A stretch of 64,000 bases of DNA from Certhia americana (lineage: Eukaryota; Chordata; Aves; Passeriformes; Certhiidae). Location of the stretch: positions 128,986-192,985 of the forward strand of contig JAGMWU010000067.1 in NCBI GenBank assembly GCA_018697195.1, in the 5' to 3' direction. Under the pieces are notes generated by a model. It was given only the letters and a program-made list of their open reading frames with translations. It made no database searches and was not told the origin of the DNA. The position numbers and the translations under genes were made by a program. Shown here one piece after another: positions 1-15,000 of the stretch. Position 1 is the first letter of the stretch. Each line of letters opens with the position of its first letter.

Positions 1-3000
1 GCTGTACTTATTGATCAGTTTTTCTATATTAGGCTTCATTGCTGCAGTGAAAAATGTGGGAAGATTAATTCCTGTGGTTGAGGTTACTCAGAAAGACCAT
101 GGAATCAACATCAAATGTTAATTTTGTTAGTTGATGTTGCTGAGGCAGATTGAGCCAAAATAAGATGCCTTCTCTAGCTGTACATTTTTATAAAGCAAAT
201 TTTGCTTATATATCCTGATAGAAGAGATTGCTTGAAGTACTTGCATTATTCACATCTGAAATCAGGATCCATTGTCAGCTTGTACATACAGAGCCTTCCT
301 GCTGCAGCAAATTAGTCCATATAACTGCTCTACTCCAAACTCCCCTTCAGTAATAGATATGCAGATACAGGCTAGCACATTTATCAAACTTGTCAGAACA
401 GTAGAGTTGTGGCTTGAAGAGACCCCTGGAGATCATCTGGTCTACCTTCTGTGGAAAACAGGGCCATAAATTAGGTTATCCAGTGTCCAGTCAAGCCATA
501 TCTTGAATATTTCCAGCAAGGGAAATTGCTGTCCTCCTCTGGGAAACCTACTTCAATATTTAAGTGTATTTGCAGAGAAGGAATTTGCTTATATGCAGAT
601 AGAATGTCCCCCATCACTTCTCTACCTGTTGCCATCACTCTAGAGAGAGTATTTCTATATTCCCTGTGACTACTCTGTAGGTACTGGAAGAGCAGTTAAG
701 TTCCCTTCGTGCCCCTTCACTTCTCTAAGCCGAAAAAACCCTATTCCTTTTGCCTTTTTTCCTATGACAAGCTCTCCAATCCTGTAATCACCCTGATGGC
801 CATCCATGGGACAATGTTGTAAATATGTTAAGTCGTTCATGAGATATTTTATAATGAATACATTACAAATCACATGATGTGACCTTAGCAAAGGCTTTTT
901 CTTCAGGGTTTTTTAGGGTATTCTGAATCCTACTAATGTGAACCGGTATATACATTTGGTTTTGTAGAAAATTTTTCCAGCCCTTAATCCATGGAAAATA
1001 TCCAGTCTTCTTGAAACCAGCGATACCACAAAACAGTTGGCTTTTTTGCCTATGAGCTAATCTCCAAACAATGGTGTCTTTGGTTTTATAAACTGCTGAC
1101 TGTAGTAATTTGGACTTTCTACCACATAGTTAATTGATAAGTTACTGTCCCTCAGTCCTCTGCTTTGTTTAGTGTGATACAACCACACTACTGTATGTAG
1201 GAAAATGCTTTCATAAATATAGTTGACTACAAATTGGAAACATATCCTTGTCTCTTCTGGGTCTCCTATCAAACCAGTGTCATTATTCAATTTGTGAGGA
1301 GCAAAAATGGAAAATAATTACTTTCCATAGATTCTCTTCTGTTACGTGTGCCAGTTACTGTGTGTCTTGCAGACCCTGCTTCCTGTACTGAAGGAATGCT
1401 CTATGCCTAGCATCTGTTACACGGCAGCATATGTGCTTTCAGGGGCTGTGAATATCTTTAGAAGTTTACATGAGTGTAAGTAGGGAATTAAATTGTTCAT
1501 TAAAACATTTAACTTTTTTTTTAACTCCTTTTATAGCATGTGTTTGTGGTTTTCATAGTAATAGTACAATGTATCAAATAAATGTGATAGTTTATTATAG
1601 TACTTGATCAAAATGTTACCTAAGAATGATAAATTGAAGTCCCCAGGCTAGTGTGAAATACTTCTCTATCAGCTAATGACTTTTTGTTGCAAATTAATAA
1701 ATGTCTGACTGACAAAAGTATCGTACAGCAGCTGTTTCCTAGTTTACTTGCATTTGCAGAAATGCACAGACCCTTATCAGATCACTACACATGAAAGTAT
1801 ATATCAAATATGCAGTAGTGGTGTGATTTTTAATTTTTCACTTGTTAGTCCTATTTTATATACTATTTTACAGTATAGTTTTATATTCATTATTTTTAAA
1901 AGTTTAAAAAAAAAAAGTAAAAAAAGACACAGTTGATAATGATGCAAGTTTTCAGTCTTTATCTGCACAGATTTTTTTATGATCAGTTTTGCAACAAAGT
2001 TTATTGTGAAACAATTTTAGGTGCTGTAAGTTTTGGATGACACCTTGTGCCTTCAAATTATCATAAACCCCCAAAGAGATTTGAAACTCTGAATTGTTAA
2101 GAATAAATGGTGGTGTTCAGGTCAAAGAAATCTGTGACAGAACAGAAAACTTGAACCTAGGCTTTCTAACTTGCAGGCAAATGCCTTAAAAAGCAGATTT
2201 CTCTTTGTTTCTGTTACTGCTATTTAGTGTAATACCTGCCCAGCTTTTCTCGTTAGTATAACTTTGTACATGTGATTTACTGAACTGACAGAGTTGTCTT
2301 TCATAGCATGTTATGTCAGTCTTTCTTAATGAAGAACAAATTGCACACCATACTTGTTCATGAACTTTTTAAAGCTTACATGCTCCAGCTCAGGTTCTTC
2401 AGAACTGAGTGGAGCTGAATAACCACTGATTTTTGAAGGCTTGGGAGTATTTTTCTTAAGACCTCTTTGTTAGTACCCATCAACTCCAAAGTATGCTTAT
2501 TTATTGTCTGCCTCAGTGCTGTTTTCTCAGAAGCCTTGAGTACTGAAGGAAGTAATAGGAGAACCTTAACTCTAAATCAACACACCAATATACAGACTTA
2601 AGTATGCGTCCTGCTGAACACTGCAGTTCTCCATAAGTATTTTTTTCAGTAAAATTTAGCCTTGGAAATTGTTGTCTGGTGGATGGAGCACTCAAAATGT
2701 GCTGTCCGGGCAGCATTGACTGCTACATTTGAAGTTCACTATTCTGCCGTACGAATGTTTTCCTGTCTTTAAACTGTTACTAATATTCTGCTTTCTTTGA
2801 TCTCTCCAGTAGAAGTTTAAAAGCTTGGTGTTACAGGTTTGGTTTTCTTTTGCTAGCTTTAAAATAATTGGTCCCCTTTACACAGAGTGATTTTCACTAA
2901 TAAATATAGTCCTGGATTATTTGGCTGTGCTTTTTCTTAGCATGTGTTGTTACTTCCATGGGACTATAAACTAATGAACACTGTTGTCTGCATACAATAT

Positions 3001-5930
3001 CCAGCTGCAAAATTAGTTCTGGTGACAATGGAGAAAAGTGAGTATCACTGGAAAATGATACTTGCCTGTGGAAGAAGCTGCCCATGAGCTCACCCTCTGG
3101 AAAATATCCTGATGGCCTCACATCCTAGCTTTTTTCAGTGCACAGTAGCACAAATGTGAGCCAAAGTTTGAAAAGCTAGTGCTGTATGTTTGCTTTGGCA
3201 TGGGGCAGCCCTGAGGCTTTCCTTTGAGAAACGGATCTTGAAGTCTTTTGCTGAAGGGAATAGTTTTGTCATTCCTATGTGCAAAATAAACTGATTCTTA
3301 TGTATGCCTACTATCACATCATCTTTACAGAAGAGTTTAAAATATCACTGCCCAGATTTAAAAAAAAAAAAAAAATCATAAAACCCTGGTTTTGCTTTAA
3401 AGGAAGAGAGGGAGAAGAACAATACGGGGAAGGTGTAGCTGGGTGTGTAATGTGTTCTTTTGTATTCTAGCATATTACATTCAGTTTAATTTTTTTGAAA
3501 TCTATAAATTTGGGTTTTTTCTTCCTGCACCCCACTACCTACCAAAAGCCTATTTCCTCACAGTTTTTTTTTTTTTTTTAGGGTCTAGGCTAACACCCTT
3601 TCATCCTCTTTGGTGCTTGTATACCTTGTTGGTCCTCATCTGTATGTCGTCCTGGAAAATAGATTTTTTGTCCTGAAAAAATGCTTACAAACACTGCTAC
3701 AGAGTGGAAGTATGTATATACCTTTAATATCAATGAGAATAGCTGCAGACTTGCTCAAAATAGCTGGAAAGTGGCCTTGACCCAGGCTGCCATAAGGCAT
3801 GTTGCAGTGTAGAGCAAATGAGCAAATAGATTTTTTCCAGCTGTAACTCTAACTGCATCTTGATGTGCCAGTTGACAAGCGGGGACAGGTAGGATCTCTA
3901 GGCCATCACAGAACCTTGGGGAGTCAGGATTTGCTCAACACTAAATTGCTACAAAGCCACTCTAATACTAGGGAAATTGGAAATTCCCTCATTCTGAGGT
4001 TTAGGGTGCCTGGTCCATGCTGGCTTTGTGTGGGTGTTAGGATCTCTCTAGTGTGTGAGATGATGGCCGAAGCAGTTCCCAGTGTGATTGAAACCCTTGT
4101 TCAGATTAAGTTCAGAAAAGTTGAAAATAATAATTTGGGTTGGTTTTCCCCTCTAAAATCTGAGAGTGAGATGTGGAAACAAAGCACGGCAAAAGTGTTG
4201 TTTATGTTTCTCTAGTATGATATGTGAAATTTAGTATGAGATATAATAAACTGGTATGATTAATAGCTAATCTTCACAAGAGTGAAAAAGGACAAAGAAA
4301 GAGCAGGTCTTGCTGCCCTTGATAAACTTTTAGAAAATTGTCTTCTAATCACATAGTCATACTTTTTTTCTTTTTATCTCTCTGCTTTTATATATATTTT
4401 GATAATCTAGGAAAGCAAACCTTGATTACTCCCTCTTCCTTTAAACTCACTTATCCTTTGGCTTGGGAAATTACTGTAGCTGAGAGAAGTAGAATCACAT
4501 TGGCATACTTAATCAGTAGGTCCAGAACTACAAACTACTAATATAAATTACAAAAGCAGAGGGGGTTTGTTTTGTTTTAAGAAAAGAGAGCAAATAAAAC
4601 AATCACTTAAAAAGTTTGTAACTTGTGATGATACATCATTCTGTCTTTCTAGAGATACAAATGTGTAGAGAGAGAAATGATAAGTTGAGAATGGTTTTTA
4701 GAAGGTACGTTTTGGGATAAAGCAATGAATACCCCAGGTTACTCTTAAGATAAAGCTGTTAATGTATTCTGAGTCATATGAACCTCTGCTTTATAAACAG
4801 TACCCATATTTATGAGCTATATTACTTCTTCAAGACAGGATTTTTCATATGGGAAGAAAATTTTTGAAGGACTGATCTGTGTCATTGCAGAAACTTAAAC
4901 TTGACCTGATTTCTAAGCATCTTTTTTCTTCGTTTTAACTCCAGCATGGCTGGAAATTCCTGTTGGTTTGTATGTTGTTCAGTTGTTAATCCACCTCTAT
5001 TCCACTCATTTACAAGGTCTAAACATCCTTTTTGGTTTTGGTGGGATTATTAAATTACCTTTGTTCACTGGAGCTCTTTCCTGTTTATCATGTCGGTGGG
5101 TCTAATGGGCATATATGGTTCTTTCATAGCCCAAATTCACAGATTGCTGAGGACTTGAGAGACAGTTTAGTTATGGCCTTATGGTTTCCAAGCAAAGCAT
5201 TTAACAGTTCATAACAAACTGAATTTGTTCTGGCTTGTTGCCGCCTCCTTGTCTGTCTCTTTAGTTTTCAATGACAGGTCATATGATTTCTTCATTCATT
5301 CCTCCCCAAGCAGTGTAAGGCTTTTCCAGAATGCATGAATGAATAAGGTAAAAACCTAAAGAAATTACATATTGAAGCCTGGCTAATGCTGGATATAACA
5401 CAGTGTGATCCAGTGAGCAACCTACTGGTCAAGATGGCAGAGATCTGAAGAAACAGTTATGTGGCGAGCTCAGCTTGAGTGAGAAGAAGCCTTGCAAGGG
5501 ATTTCCATAAAGTATTCATAAGTCTCAGGGCAGAAAATTAATGGAGATCTTCCATGCTGGTGGCAGACAAGGGAAGCATTGCAGTGGTCTCTGGTCATGG
5601 AAGCAGGTAGCATTGTGTAACCCCACTGACAGCACCACCAGCTGGGGAGCTCACTCTCTTTTTTTAATGTCCTTTTTATGGTCCTGCAAATTGCTCATAG
5701 TAGGCGGTAGCCTGAGTGCAAAATGCTTTTTTATCTTTTTAATGAGTGTCATAGAACTCAAGCAGTAATTATGGAATTTTTCAAAATGTAAATCCCAAAC
5801 TCTCCTTTGCTTATTGGGCCCAGACCAAAGTGAGGTTAAACAGCTTCTGGCTGCTGTATTAATTAAAAATTATGCAACTGTCTCTGTTCGAAACACTAGA
5901 TCAATTGGTTGATTGATTTATTTGTTTCAG
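1..5930 (+). other. RALGPS1 intron (left part)
   Basis: I found no RALGPS1 exon here. The preceding exon should end in a PYLG-like sequence before a donor, and none is present, so it lies left of the window. The stretch holds an old CR1 remnant at 410-690, A- and T-runs near 3360 and 3560, and otherwise unremarkable AT-rich sequence. The open frames are short and unrecognisable. Confidence 0.7.
410..690 (-). repeat. CR1 retroposon 3' fragment, old
   Basis: The + strand reads like the complement of a CR1 3' region: 'gagacccctggagatcatct' near the left end, then diverged equivalents of the usual 'ttgaatatctccagagaagg' and 'gttgcccatcact' blocks. The element therefore lies on the - strand. It is strongly diverged and its terminal octamer repeats are not visible. 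Confidence 0.65.
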
Positions 5931-6068
5931 GAATTTATCTCTTGGATTTAATCTACATTGATTCTGCATATCCTGCTTCAGACAGCATAATGGAGAATGA
6001 GCAAAGATCCAATCAAATGAACAATATTCTCCGAATAATAGCTGATCTGCAAGTATCATGCAATTATG
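5931..6068 (+). CDS. RALGPS1: RALGPS1 exon, end of the CDC25 (RasGEF) domain
   Basis: The acceptor is tttgtttcag. The exon enters with 2 nt of a Gly codon and reads [18 protein letters not shown], then a segment ending in [16 protein letters not shown]. It ends with one base of an Asp codon. The donor G|GTTGGT is weak, and a better-looking GTAAAT lies 4 nt downstream but would shift the frame. Confidence 0.93.
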
Positions 6069-9000
6069 GTTGGTAAATTTTGTTATGTCTATTAAGCATT
6101 AGCTGAAATTACTTAGTGCAAAATTGTGGAAGCAGATTTTGACCCTGAGGGAACACAAGAGGCTAATGTGGGTAGAGTTGAACACTAGTAAGTGATATAG
6201 CTTCCACTTCTGTGTAGCTTCAGTCTTACCAGTAAATTGGGCAGATAAGCATGTATTCTATATTGTAAGAGCTGTAACAGAGGTTGTGTAGAGTTTACTG
6301 TTACATGTGGGGTACAAATGACATACTTTTAATGTACAGCTATTGCATTTGGTTTATATAAGTGTTTTATATATATATATATATATATTTATATATTATA
6401 TTAGATAACATTATATATGGTATCCACCAGAGGCAATCATAATCTTCCCTTTACTTTGCAGTAGATATTATGTCTAGAGTGTGGAATGTGTTCATTTGGT
6501 TATAATTTTGTTGTTACTGTCCTGATGATATATTTACAATATGAAATACAAATATTTCAGTCTATACAGCCATTGTTCAACTGTGCTAAGCTTTTGCACA
6601 TACGTTGCACCTGGATGAAGTCAGGAAAAGAAGGTGTTGCTTCTTTTTGTTAACAGGATTTTACTCTAAAAATAATTTCTGCAGTTCTAGCCTGCTAGTG
6701 AAGCTATATATCAAGATGTGTACTGGTTTTGTTGTCTTAATGAATGCTCAGCGTACTCTTGGTGACTTAGCATGACATTCCATTGCTTAAACATGTAACA
6801 AACTGAAAATGCTTAAGTGCAGCTAACCAATCAAATTCAGAAAATGTATAAGCTGTACTTTTGGAGGGCTTAAAAAAAAAGGATTGTTAGATTGTGAAAA
6901 AACAAGGTGAGATGTTAACTGTGTATGATTAAGTATCCAGCCCTTAGCCTTCTTTGTCAACTTTGGTATTTCAAAGTATTTAAAGGCGGGAATTAGGCAT
7001 TATAACATTTGATTCTGTATAGCTAGATTATTCAGGTGTCATTTTCTTATTGTGAGTTTCATTTTGTTTCTGAATACTTTGGATGACAGAGAAACCTCAG
7101 TATTTCATTGACTCTTTCTTCTTTACAGTTTTGGTAGCTTCCTCAGTGCTATGCATTAATTTTGAGTGCTTTTGTTTAAATGAGGATGAAAATTAAAATA
7201 TGACCTTGAAACAATATTCTGAGTACCTTTAAACCTTTACAAGAGCACAAAAGTAAAGTTAGGTTTGACAAAGCATCTTCTTGTCCATGCACCATGTGTC
7301 AAGAGGTTTTTCTGTCATTCTGAACTTAGTGCCTTTCATTCTTGGTATTCAGCATTGTAATTATTAATTGGATATTTAATAACTTTTAAATCTCCTAAGT
7401 TCTTTGCTGTACAAGAACCACTAATACCTATGGCTGCAGGCTTTGATTTTCCCCAGACCAATGAACAAAATGAACAGAAAATAAACAAAAATTTAAGCAG
7501 GTTTTGCAGCAGATAATTTTTTTCCACCAGTGAGATAGCATCTAATAAAATCCACCAGCTTTCATGATGATGAAATGCATCTGTACTTTCTTTAACAACT
7601 GAGAGCATCACTTTTGCTCAGTCAAGTCTTTAACACCTTTTTAGAGTCAAAGTAGTATTTCTGCCTGATTTATTTTTTGGAGAGGTTCAAATTCTGTTTC
7701 CATGGAGGTGTTGTAAGAACCAGAAAAAAATACCTGAAAAAATAGTTATTTTGCATGACATAAATGATAATGGGTTTTGTTTGTTTAAACACTCCACAGA
7801 TCATCTCACAACACTTCCCCATGTGCAAAAGTATTTGAAGTCTGTCCGTTACATTGAAGAACTTCAGAAATTTGTAGAAGATGACAATTACAAGTAAGTA
7901 CTGTTCTTATCTTCAGGCATCGGGAAATATAAGAGAAAGATTACTTAGTCATCAGTTTTATTAAGAGCTGAACAAAAAGCCTTTGGCTGAAGATGTTTTA
8001 GGGTGTTTCTGCTAAGTAAAATGCAGAACGACAGTCTTTCTTTATGACTATAAGCAGATTTACAAAGTGAAATATACTAGAGAAAAGACTAGATTTTCAG
8101 TTCATGAAAATCTAGTCTTTATTCTATTACATGATTGTGTTCTTGGAGTTTTGTTCAGTAACACTGAAGTCATCTCCAAGATGTCCAGCATTGACTCTGT
8201 GGTATTATGAAGAATACATTAAGTACACCTACTTATTTCAAGTTATTATTTTTAATAAGTTAATACTTTTTTATATGAAGTTTACGTTTTGGGGTTTAAG
8301 CATGTTAAAGCAATGTTTACAAAAGACCTGGAGAAGAGTTAACCCACACAGAGATTTGAAGCAGACGCCAGAGAGCAACTGGTCAATATGTGAATGTGCT
8401 CTAGTTAAAGGAAGTGATAATACCTGGCCAGTAATTCTGAATGAACTAGCAAAGTAAGTCGTAGGCTAGGGAGCCAAATAGTCCAACCAAGCTAGATGCA
8501 ATGCTATACAATTAGCTATTTACAAATAGAGTAACTGTTTAGGAGAACAGAATTTGAAGTATTCAAAGCAAACATCTGTTCAGTAATACAATGCTAGTAT
8601 AAAATACTTTAGCATATGTTTTAGAGAGTAAATGAACGTAATGAACGTCCTTAAAACTGATCTTGTTACCAGTTTTGTTAAATACTTCTATTAAGAACTT
8701 TGTCTCAGAATTTATGTGTACTTGGACTGTATGCTAATAAAACAGTGATTGAAGGGTTCATTGAAATAGAACGTGGTTTGGATATCACAAAGGAATAATC
8801 TGATGACTAAAATGTAGTGATAAACCCCAAAATATTATGTAATTGTTCTAACATTAGTTTATGGTGTTGATCAGTAGATAGCTGTCACAAGTGAGATACA
8901 GCCGTGAAAGGACTATTTCATCCCTATCAAATATAGTGTTTCTGTGAAAAAATGAAGTTGGTTGTACTGCTTCAGAAGGAGCTGGTGAGAGCTTACTTGA

Positions 9001-12000
9001 GAGCTTACTTATATTACATTGTATACAATTGGCCATACATGCTTGCATGTTTGAAGGTTTAAATAAATGCTGGTGCAATCAGATGAATAAAATCTATCTT
9101 GTAACACCAGATGTAAAGAACTAGGTTGGGCCTTAGCCTAGGAAAGCAGTTCGTGTAAGAGAATCACTATGTATAAACACAGCTGGAAGAAAATGGTGAG
9201 GGTAAAAAAATTTAAATGAAATTGTAATGGTATCACAAAGATGAAACACAGAAAATTTTAGAAGCTAAATGTTGAAATATGGTTTGTAACTATCAGAGTA
9301 ATGGAATTCTGGAACCTCTTCTTATTTAGAGTAGTGAGGCAAATAATTAAATAATTTTATGTTGAAACCTGATGATTTGATGAAGCGAAGGCTACCAGTT
9401 AGTGTTTGTGAAAAGAAAAGAGCATATTCAGTAATCAGAAGACTCTGCATTACCAGTGTGGGGTCATCTACACATGCTTATGAAGAGTGACCTGCACCAA
9501 CCGTTTACATTTTGCTACCATTAGTGCTTGCATTGCTGGTATATAGATGCAACCTCCTGCTGAGATGGAAAAAAACGGTGTCTCATCGTAACAGAGACAA
9601 AACAACTTATGTTTTAGCATAACATGAGTCAGACAATTTGTCATTTTGATTTTGAATATAGCTGCACTTGGTGGCAGCTCCAGCTGTTCCTCTGAGCTCT
9701 GAACTCCAGCTGCAGGGCATGTAGGACTGTACCTTGACCAGGTCTGTTGATAAGAATTCTTGCCATGAATGAATGTGGAACTTTCCCTGAGAGAACAGTT
9801 CTAAAAGTAAAAGCATTCAGACAAGGTGTTCTTTTGGAACTTCTCAAAGTATTATCAGGGCATACTTCAAATGGAGATAAAATGTCTAACTTTTGTCCCT
9901 TTGCTTAGGCTAATCTTCCACAAAAGAAGCTGGAAGAGCTCTGGGTCTTCCACTGCAAAAGCTTGTGCTTGGTGATGATTTGAGATGTTTTGCTTTTGTG
10001 TCTGGTTGATCACAGATACTAAGAATAGTGATATTTCTGTAGGAAAATAATTCAGGGAAAGAAAAGGAATTGTTTAATGTTTGCATAGCAAAATTTATTT
10101 GCTGCATGGAATTAGAAGAGTACTGATGGTAGAACATGTAAATTCTTCCTTTACTCAGTCTTATGACATTGTATGTGTTTCACACACAGACACATTGTGC
10201 AAGAGTTGCACACTGACCATGAGCAGTGCCCACAGCCTTTGAAAAGGTCAAGCAGTCCAAGATTTTTGTTAAGAGTAGTCTGGTTTAAATCTCAGTGTTA
10301 AAATTTAACAAATGGTCATTATTTATTAATTTCCCATATGCTTCTGTGATTCATTTGAAGTTGTGAACACAGAGAAAAATTAAACTAAGTAGTCATTGGT
10401 AAAGGTGAAGAACTGTAGTTAGTAGAGGCTTTACAACTCCCTGCATTGGATTAAATAAAGTGTTCATATTGTTCCATTTGATTTTTAAATGGAGTTTCCT
10501 GATGATGCAACAGTGTTAACACCATGTATGCAACAGCTTTCACGGACTGTACTACTTAAAAAAAAATAAATTAAAAAAGTGTTTTCCATAAGCATATGAT
10601 ACCATAGCGTAGTATTTGTAAAAAAATAGAAGAAATTCCACTTTAAATTTGAATATTAATGTAATTTTAGCTGCAGCCTTGCTGGTAATGCTTGAAGATA
10701 TTTGATATATCTTAAAGCTCATTTATTACTTTTTCTTTGGTTTCAGTTATTTGTGAGATTAATTCAATCAACTTTAGTTTTTAGGTTTTCTATCCAGGCT
10801 TCACTGTGGCAAGGAAAAACTGGACTAAAGTCACCAAAGGTATTAAAAAGAGGGAAAGATTTGATTCTTACCACAGGAAAGTTGCTACAGCTTATATACA
10901 TTGGAGAATTTTGATCGTTTTCTACCATATTTGTTTCATCAGAATAAAACTTCTTTTTTTTTAAATTAATTTTAATTCAGCAAAACTCATCACATCTACC
11001 CTTAAAGAAAACTTTCATTCCTCTTCCATTTTTGCACTTGGTAAGAAGTATTTGATTTCACATTTTCCTCTCAGTTTCCCCTAATGGATCTTTAGTTTTA
11101 TAGCATTTTATGGTCCCATGCCAGAAGAAAGTGTAAGCCTTAAAAATGCAGAGAGTGCCAAATTTTTAGAGTGGGCAAGAATCTCTTGCATCTTTTTCTT
11201 TGCAGTGACTGCTCTTTTTGAGCCAGGGACAGCATTAGTCTCTCTGCAGAGAGGTATGTGTGACCTTTGGCATGCAGAACAGAACTATCTCAGTACCAGG
11301 CTGTCAGGGAGAGACGCTTAGATAGTTGTCCTAAAACATATTGGCAGAATCCCAACACACGTTTTGCCAAATGAGAACCTCAATTACTCTGGAAAGGAAA
11401 ATATGGCAGCCACTTTATGTAAACAAAGCTTTTCTCTACAATTTTTTGTGCCAGTCCAATTGCTTCCTTTAGGTTTGTGCTTGTCAGCAAGTAGGAATGC
11501 TCCAGAAAACCTCTGACAATGATGTCATATCCTAAAAATAACAGATCTTTCTTGGTCAGACTGTACACTGTTTTCTGCAGAAGCTGCTCAGTTTTAGCAG
11601 TATGTAACATTGTGGCACCATGCCACATCTTCTCCTAACCAGACATACCTTGCAGCCATTCCTATAAATTTTTTTGCTGACCTTTTGGCATCATTAGGTC
11701 AGGCCTTGTATTCTCACAGTTGTCTTTTGAGTAAAACCAAAACAGTTTGAAGACTGTTATTTGTATTACAGTATTGCCTGTCTGGACAAGACAGGAAAAT
11801 CAGGCTGTTATCTATGCCTATAATTTGGTTCTTCAGAGCATATTATGCAATATAGGAATAAGATGACTTACAGAAAAATCAGTTCAAATTTAGGTTCAGA
11901 TAGGCAAGATACTATGGCAACACATTCAAGAGAAATTCCTAGGCAATTAAAAGGTTATACTGACTCCTAGCAGTGCTGGTGCTTTAGAAGTCCTAGCTGT

Positions 12001-15000
12001 ACCATGTTAGTTCCAGTCCTAGGGGAACAGGAATTAAATGGCAGGTGCTAAGTATTTACATTAAGTATTAGTACTTATAAAAGGACTTGTAACAGTGAAC
12101 CTTGGTTGCTGTTCATCTTCAATAAACCTCCCAGGCAGCTATATTCCCTGGACCTTTTCCACCAAGAATTGTGGTGAAAGGCGGAGCAGAAGAAAACCTT
12201 CACTATTAGTCTGAGATTCATTGTGATTAAGTGGCCATATCGCTCAGTAGCTGTAATTGTGGCTTGACTGCCTCTTCCACAGGACACGAATAGAATCATA
12301 GAAGCATGGAATCACTAGGGTTGGAAAAGACCTCGAAGATCATCAAGTTCAACCTTTGACCAATCATCACCTTGTAAACTAGTCTAGGTAAACTGAGTGC
12401 CACATCCAGTTGTTGGGATCATCAATTTCAGGGATGATGATTTCACTACCTCCCTGGTCAGTCCTTCCAAATGCCTGACAACCCCTCCTGCAGAGAAATT
12501 CTTTCTGGTGTCCAACCTGAATCTCCCCTGGCAGAGTTTGAGGCCATTCCCTCTTGACCTGTTGCTGGTTGCCTGAGAGAAGAGAAGCGTCCAGCAGACG
12601 CTTCCCACAATCTTCTATTGCTTGACCTACTGTCGTAGGACCTACTGTTTAAATGCTAGACAGGCAGCCCAGAATGTTCCAGATATGCCTGACCTATCTT
12701 ATTTGGTACACGAATAATGGTCAGAAATGCCGTAAGTAACAACTTTGAGGACTGCACTGCTTTGTTCCTACTAATATCATCCTTGTTTCAGCAAAAATGA
12801 ATAAGTTTTGTTCAGTCTCCTCATAGAGCAGCTAAACTTCTGTGTAAGACTATGCTTTATCTTCATTCACTTGCTTGCTGTAAGGGAAATTGAGTAACAG
12901 TGGCTGTACTGTCCTAGCAAAAGTTCCATCCTGTACTGAGGAGCATACATCCATGAGAGAGAACTATGTTCGAGACTGACTCCCTATTCTATTTTCTGCT
13001 TTATGTTAGGTTCCTCTTTTCCTGATTACCAAGGAGGTTACTCTAAAATGAGCTATATGGCCCAGTAGCAGAGTGTTATTTAAAACTAGTTTGAAATAGA
13101 GGTCTGTCAGTTTTACTTTCCAGAGCATACCTGCCCTAACATGTTCCAGAAAATATTTTGAGTATCAGGCTTAAAAAACCCAGAAATTGTTCAGTCATCT
13201 TTCTACTATCCAAGAACAAAGGCTTCACATACTCTTCCTGTGCCTGTTCTGTAGAAACTTGGTCTTAATTTCTAGTGGATGCAATTGATATTTGTTAATT
13301 CAGCAAATCTCTATGCTGATTTTTTTCCTAGAGATTTTACTTTAAATTTTTATTTCACCTATGATTGTTAATACTAACTCCTCAGTTTTGAAATTTTGGT
13401 TTCTTGTGGGCAGTTTCTGAGGTTGATATCTAGCATTTATCCCAACATGTCTCTTAGCTGAACTCCAGCAGTATAATTTTGGAATGTTAAGATTTCATAT
13501 GTCAGCATTTAGACTACACACTAAAACTAGACTTCCTTACCATGGTAAAGCAAAGATTTGTTTTTTGAAAAGAATTCCTGAAACAAAAAAGAAATCCTAA
13601 CAATAATGTGATATTAGATGAATATAGTGACTTCTGAGATGAATTTCTGATGATACACGGGGCAAACACAAAACAGAATGTCTTTATGCCTTATGAGTGG
13701 TTTATTAGGCATGCTGGAACCAAGGTAGTCTTTTATTTAAAGTAATGCTAGTGAGTGACATTGGACAGTCAGCTGTGAGTATGTTGTTAGGTGTGTGAGA
13801 ATATGGATGATGCATGTTGGTGGTAAACACATCATCACAAAGTCTGCACTGATCTATGGAAACTGTCACTCTAAGCCTCTCAGGGGGCACAAATTGTGGC
13901 TCCTGAAGTCCTGTTCAGGAGACACTGTGTGTGTGTGTGCATGTGTGGAACTTGTGCTGGTCCATGGAAAATGGAGTGTCAGAAGAGTTGCAAAATTGAA
14001 TTTGGGTGGTGACAAACAAGCCAGCACTGATTGAAACTGTACTGACTGTCAGTATCTCTTCTTTGAAATAAAGAATGTTTTTGATTGTTTCCAACCTTCT
14101 GGAGGAGAGGTGAAGTAGAAGGGAAGGTGGCTCAGGAATGACATCTTGTTGTCAGAATTTATTCCCTTTTCCCTACAGTTTATTTTAAATATAACATGTC
14201 ACCATGGATATTTTGTATTTACCAAAATATATTTAGGCTTGCATTTATTTGTTCTTCTTTTAATATATCCTGTATTTTCGTAGGTTGAAAATAGATAAAT
14301 AGCTTTTTAGTTTTTCCGGAAACATTGCAGAATTCTGGCATCATGGAAGTCCAAACTGTCAGAGACTTAGAAAGAGCTAAGATTCATAGCGCAGTTTAAC
14401 ATCACCAAACAGATAACCAACTTTGTCTAACTTCACATATTTTGGGAAGATGACCAGTGGAGAGTGATGTAATCTCATTTTACAGCACTGAAGACTCATT
14501 TGTTGCTCTGTTAGTGAATTTCTAAGTGCAGCACACAACACACGTACTTTCTAGATGGTATAATCATAGCATGCCTCTTCCTAAAACCTTGTTAAAAGCT
14601 TAAAGGTGTTAGGTCTTTCTTCCTGCTGTTATGTTCCTCTTTTCTTCCTTACAAAAATAATTTTAGACAGTAAGACAGAAATAGTATAGTGCAAGTAGTT
14701 GCACGGAAGTTGATCTCACTTGCTTTTGTCACTAATGAAGGTGTAAGAATGCATTTGCCTTAAATCTGTTATAAGGTCGTAGCACTTCCTCTGATGGACA
14801 TATTCATAGGCAGTGTTGTTTTTCAAACAAGTAAGAGTTGTATTGGATCCAGAAGCTTGATACACAGTGAGCTGATGAAGTTGGTAAAAATTGTGATGTT
14901 AGACAAATGATTTCTGGCCTTATCAGGTATGTGAGGTATTCCTGCCATTCTTGCTGTAAAAATACGTGATTCTATAAATAGTTATCTGAAATAATAGACT

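Noticed and set aside
3865..4215. 116-codon plus-strand frame
   Set aside because: No similarity recognised and no promoter or splice signals. Taken as chance in a long intron.
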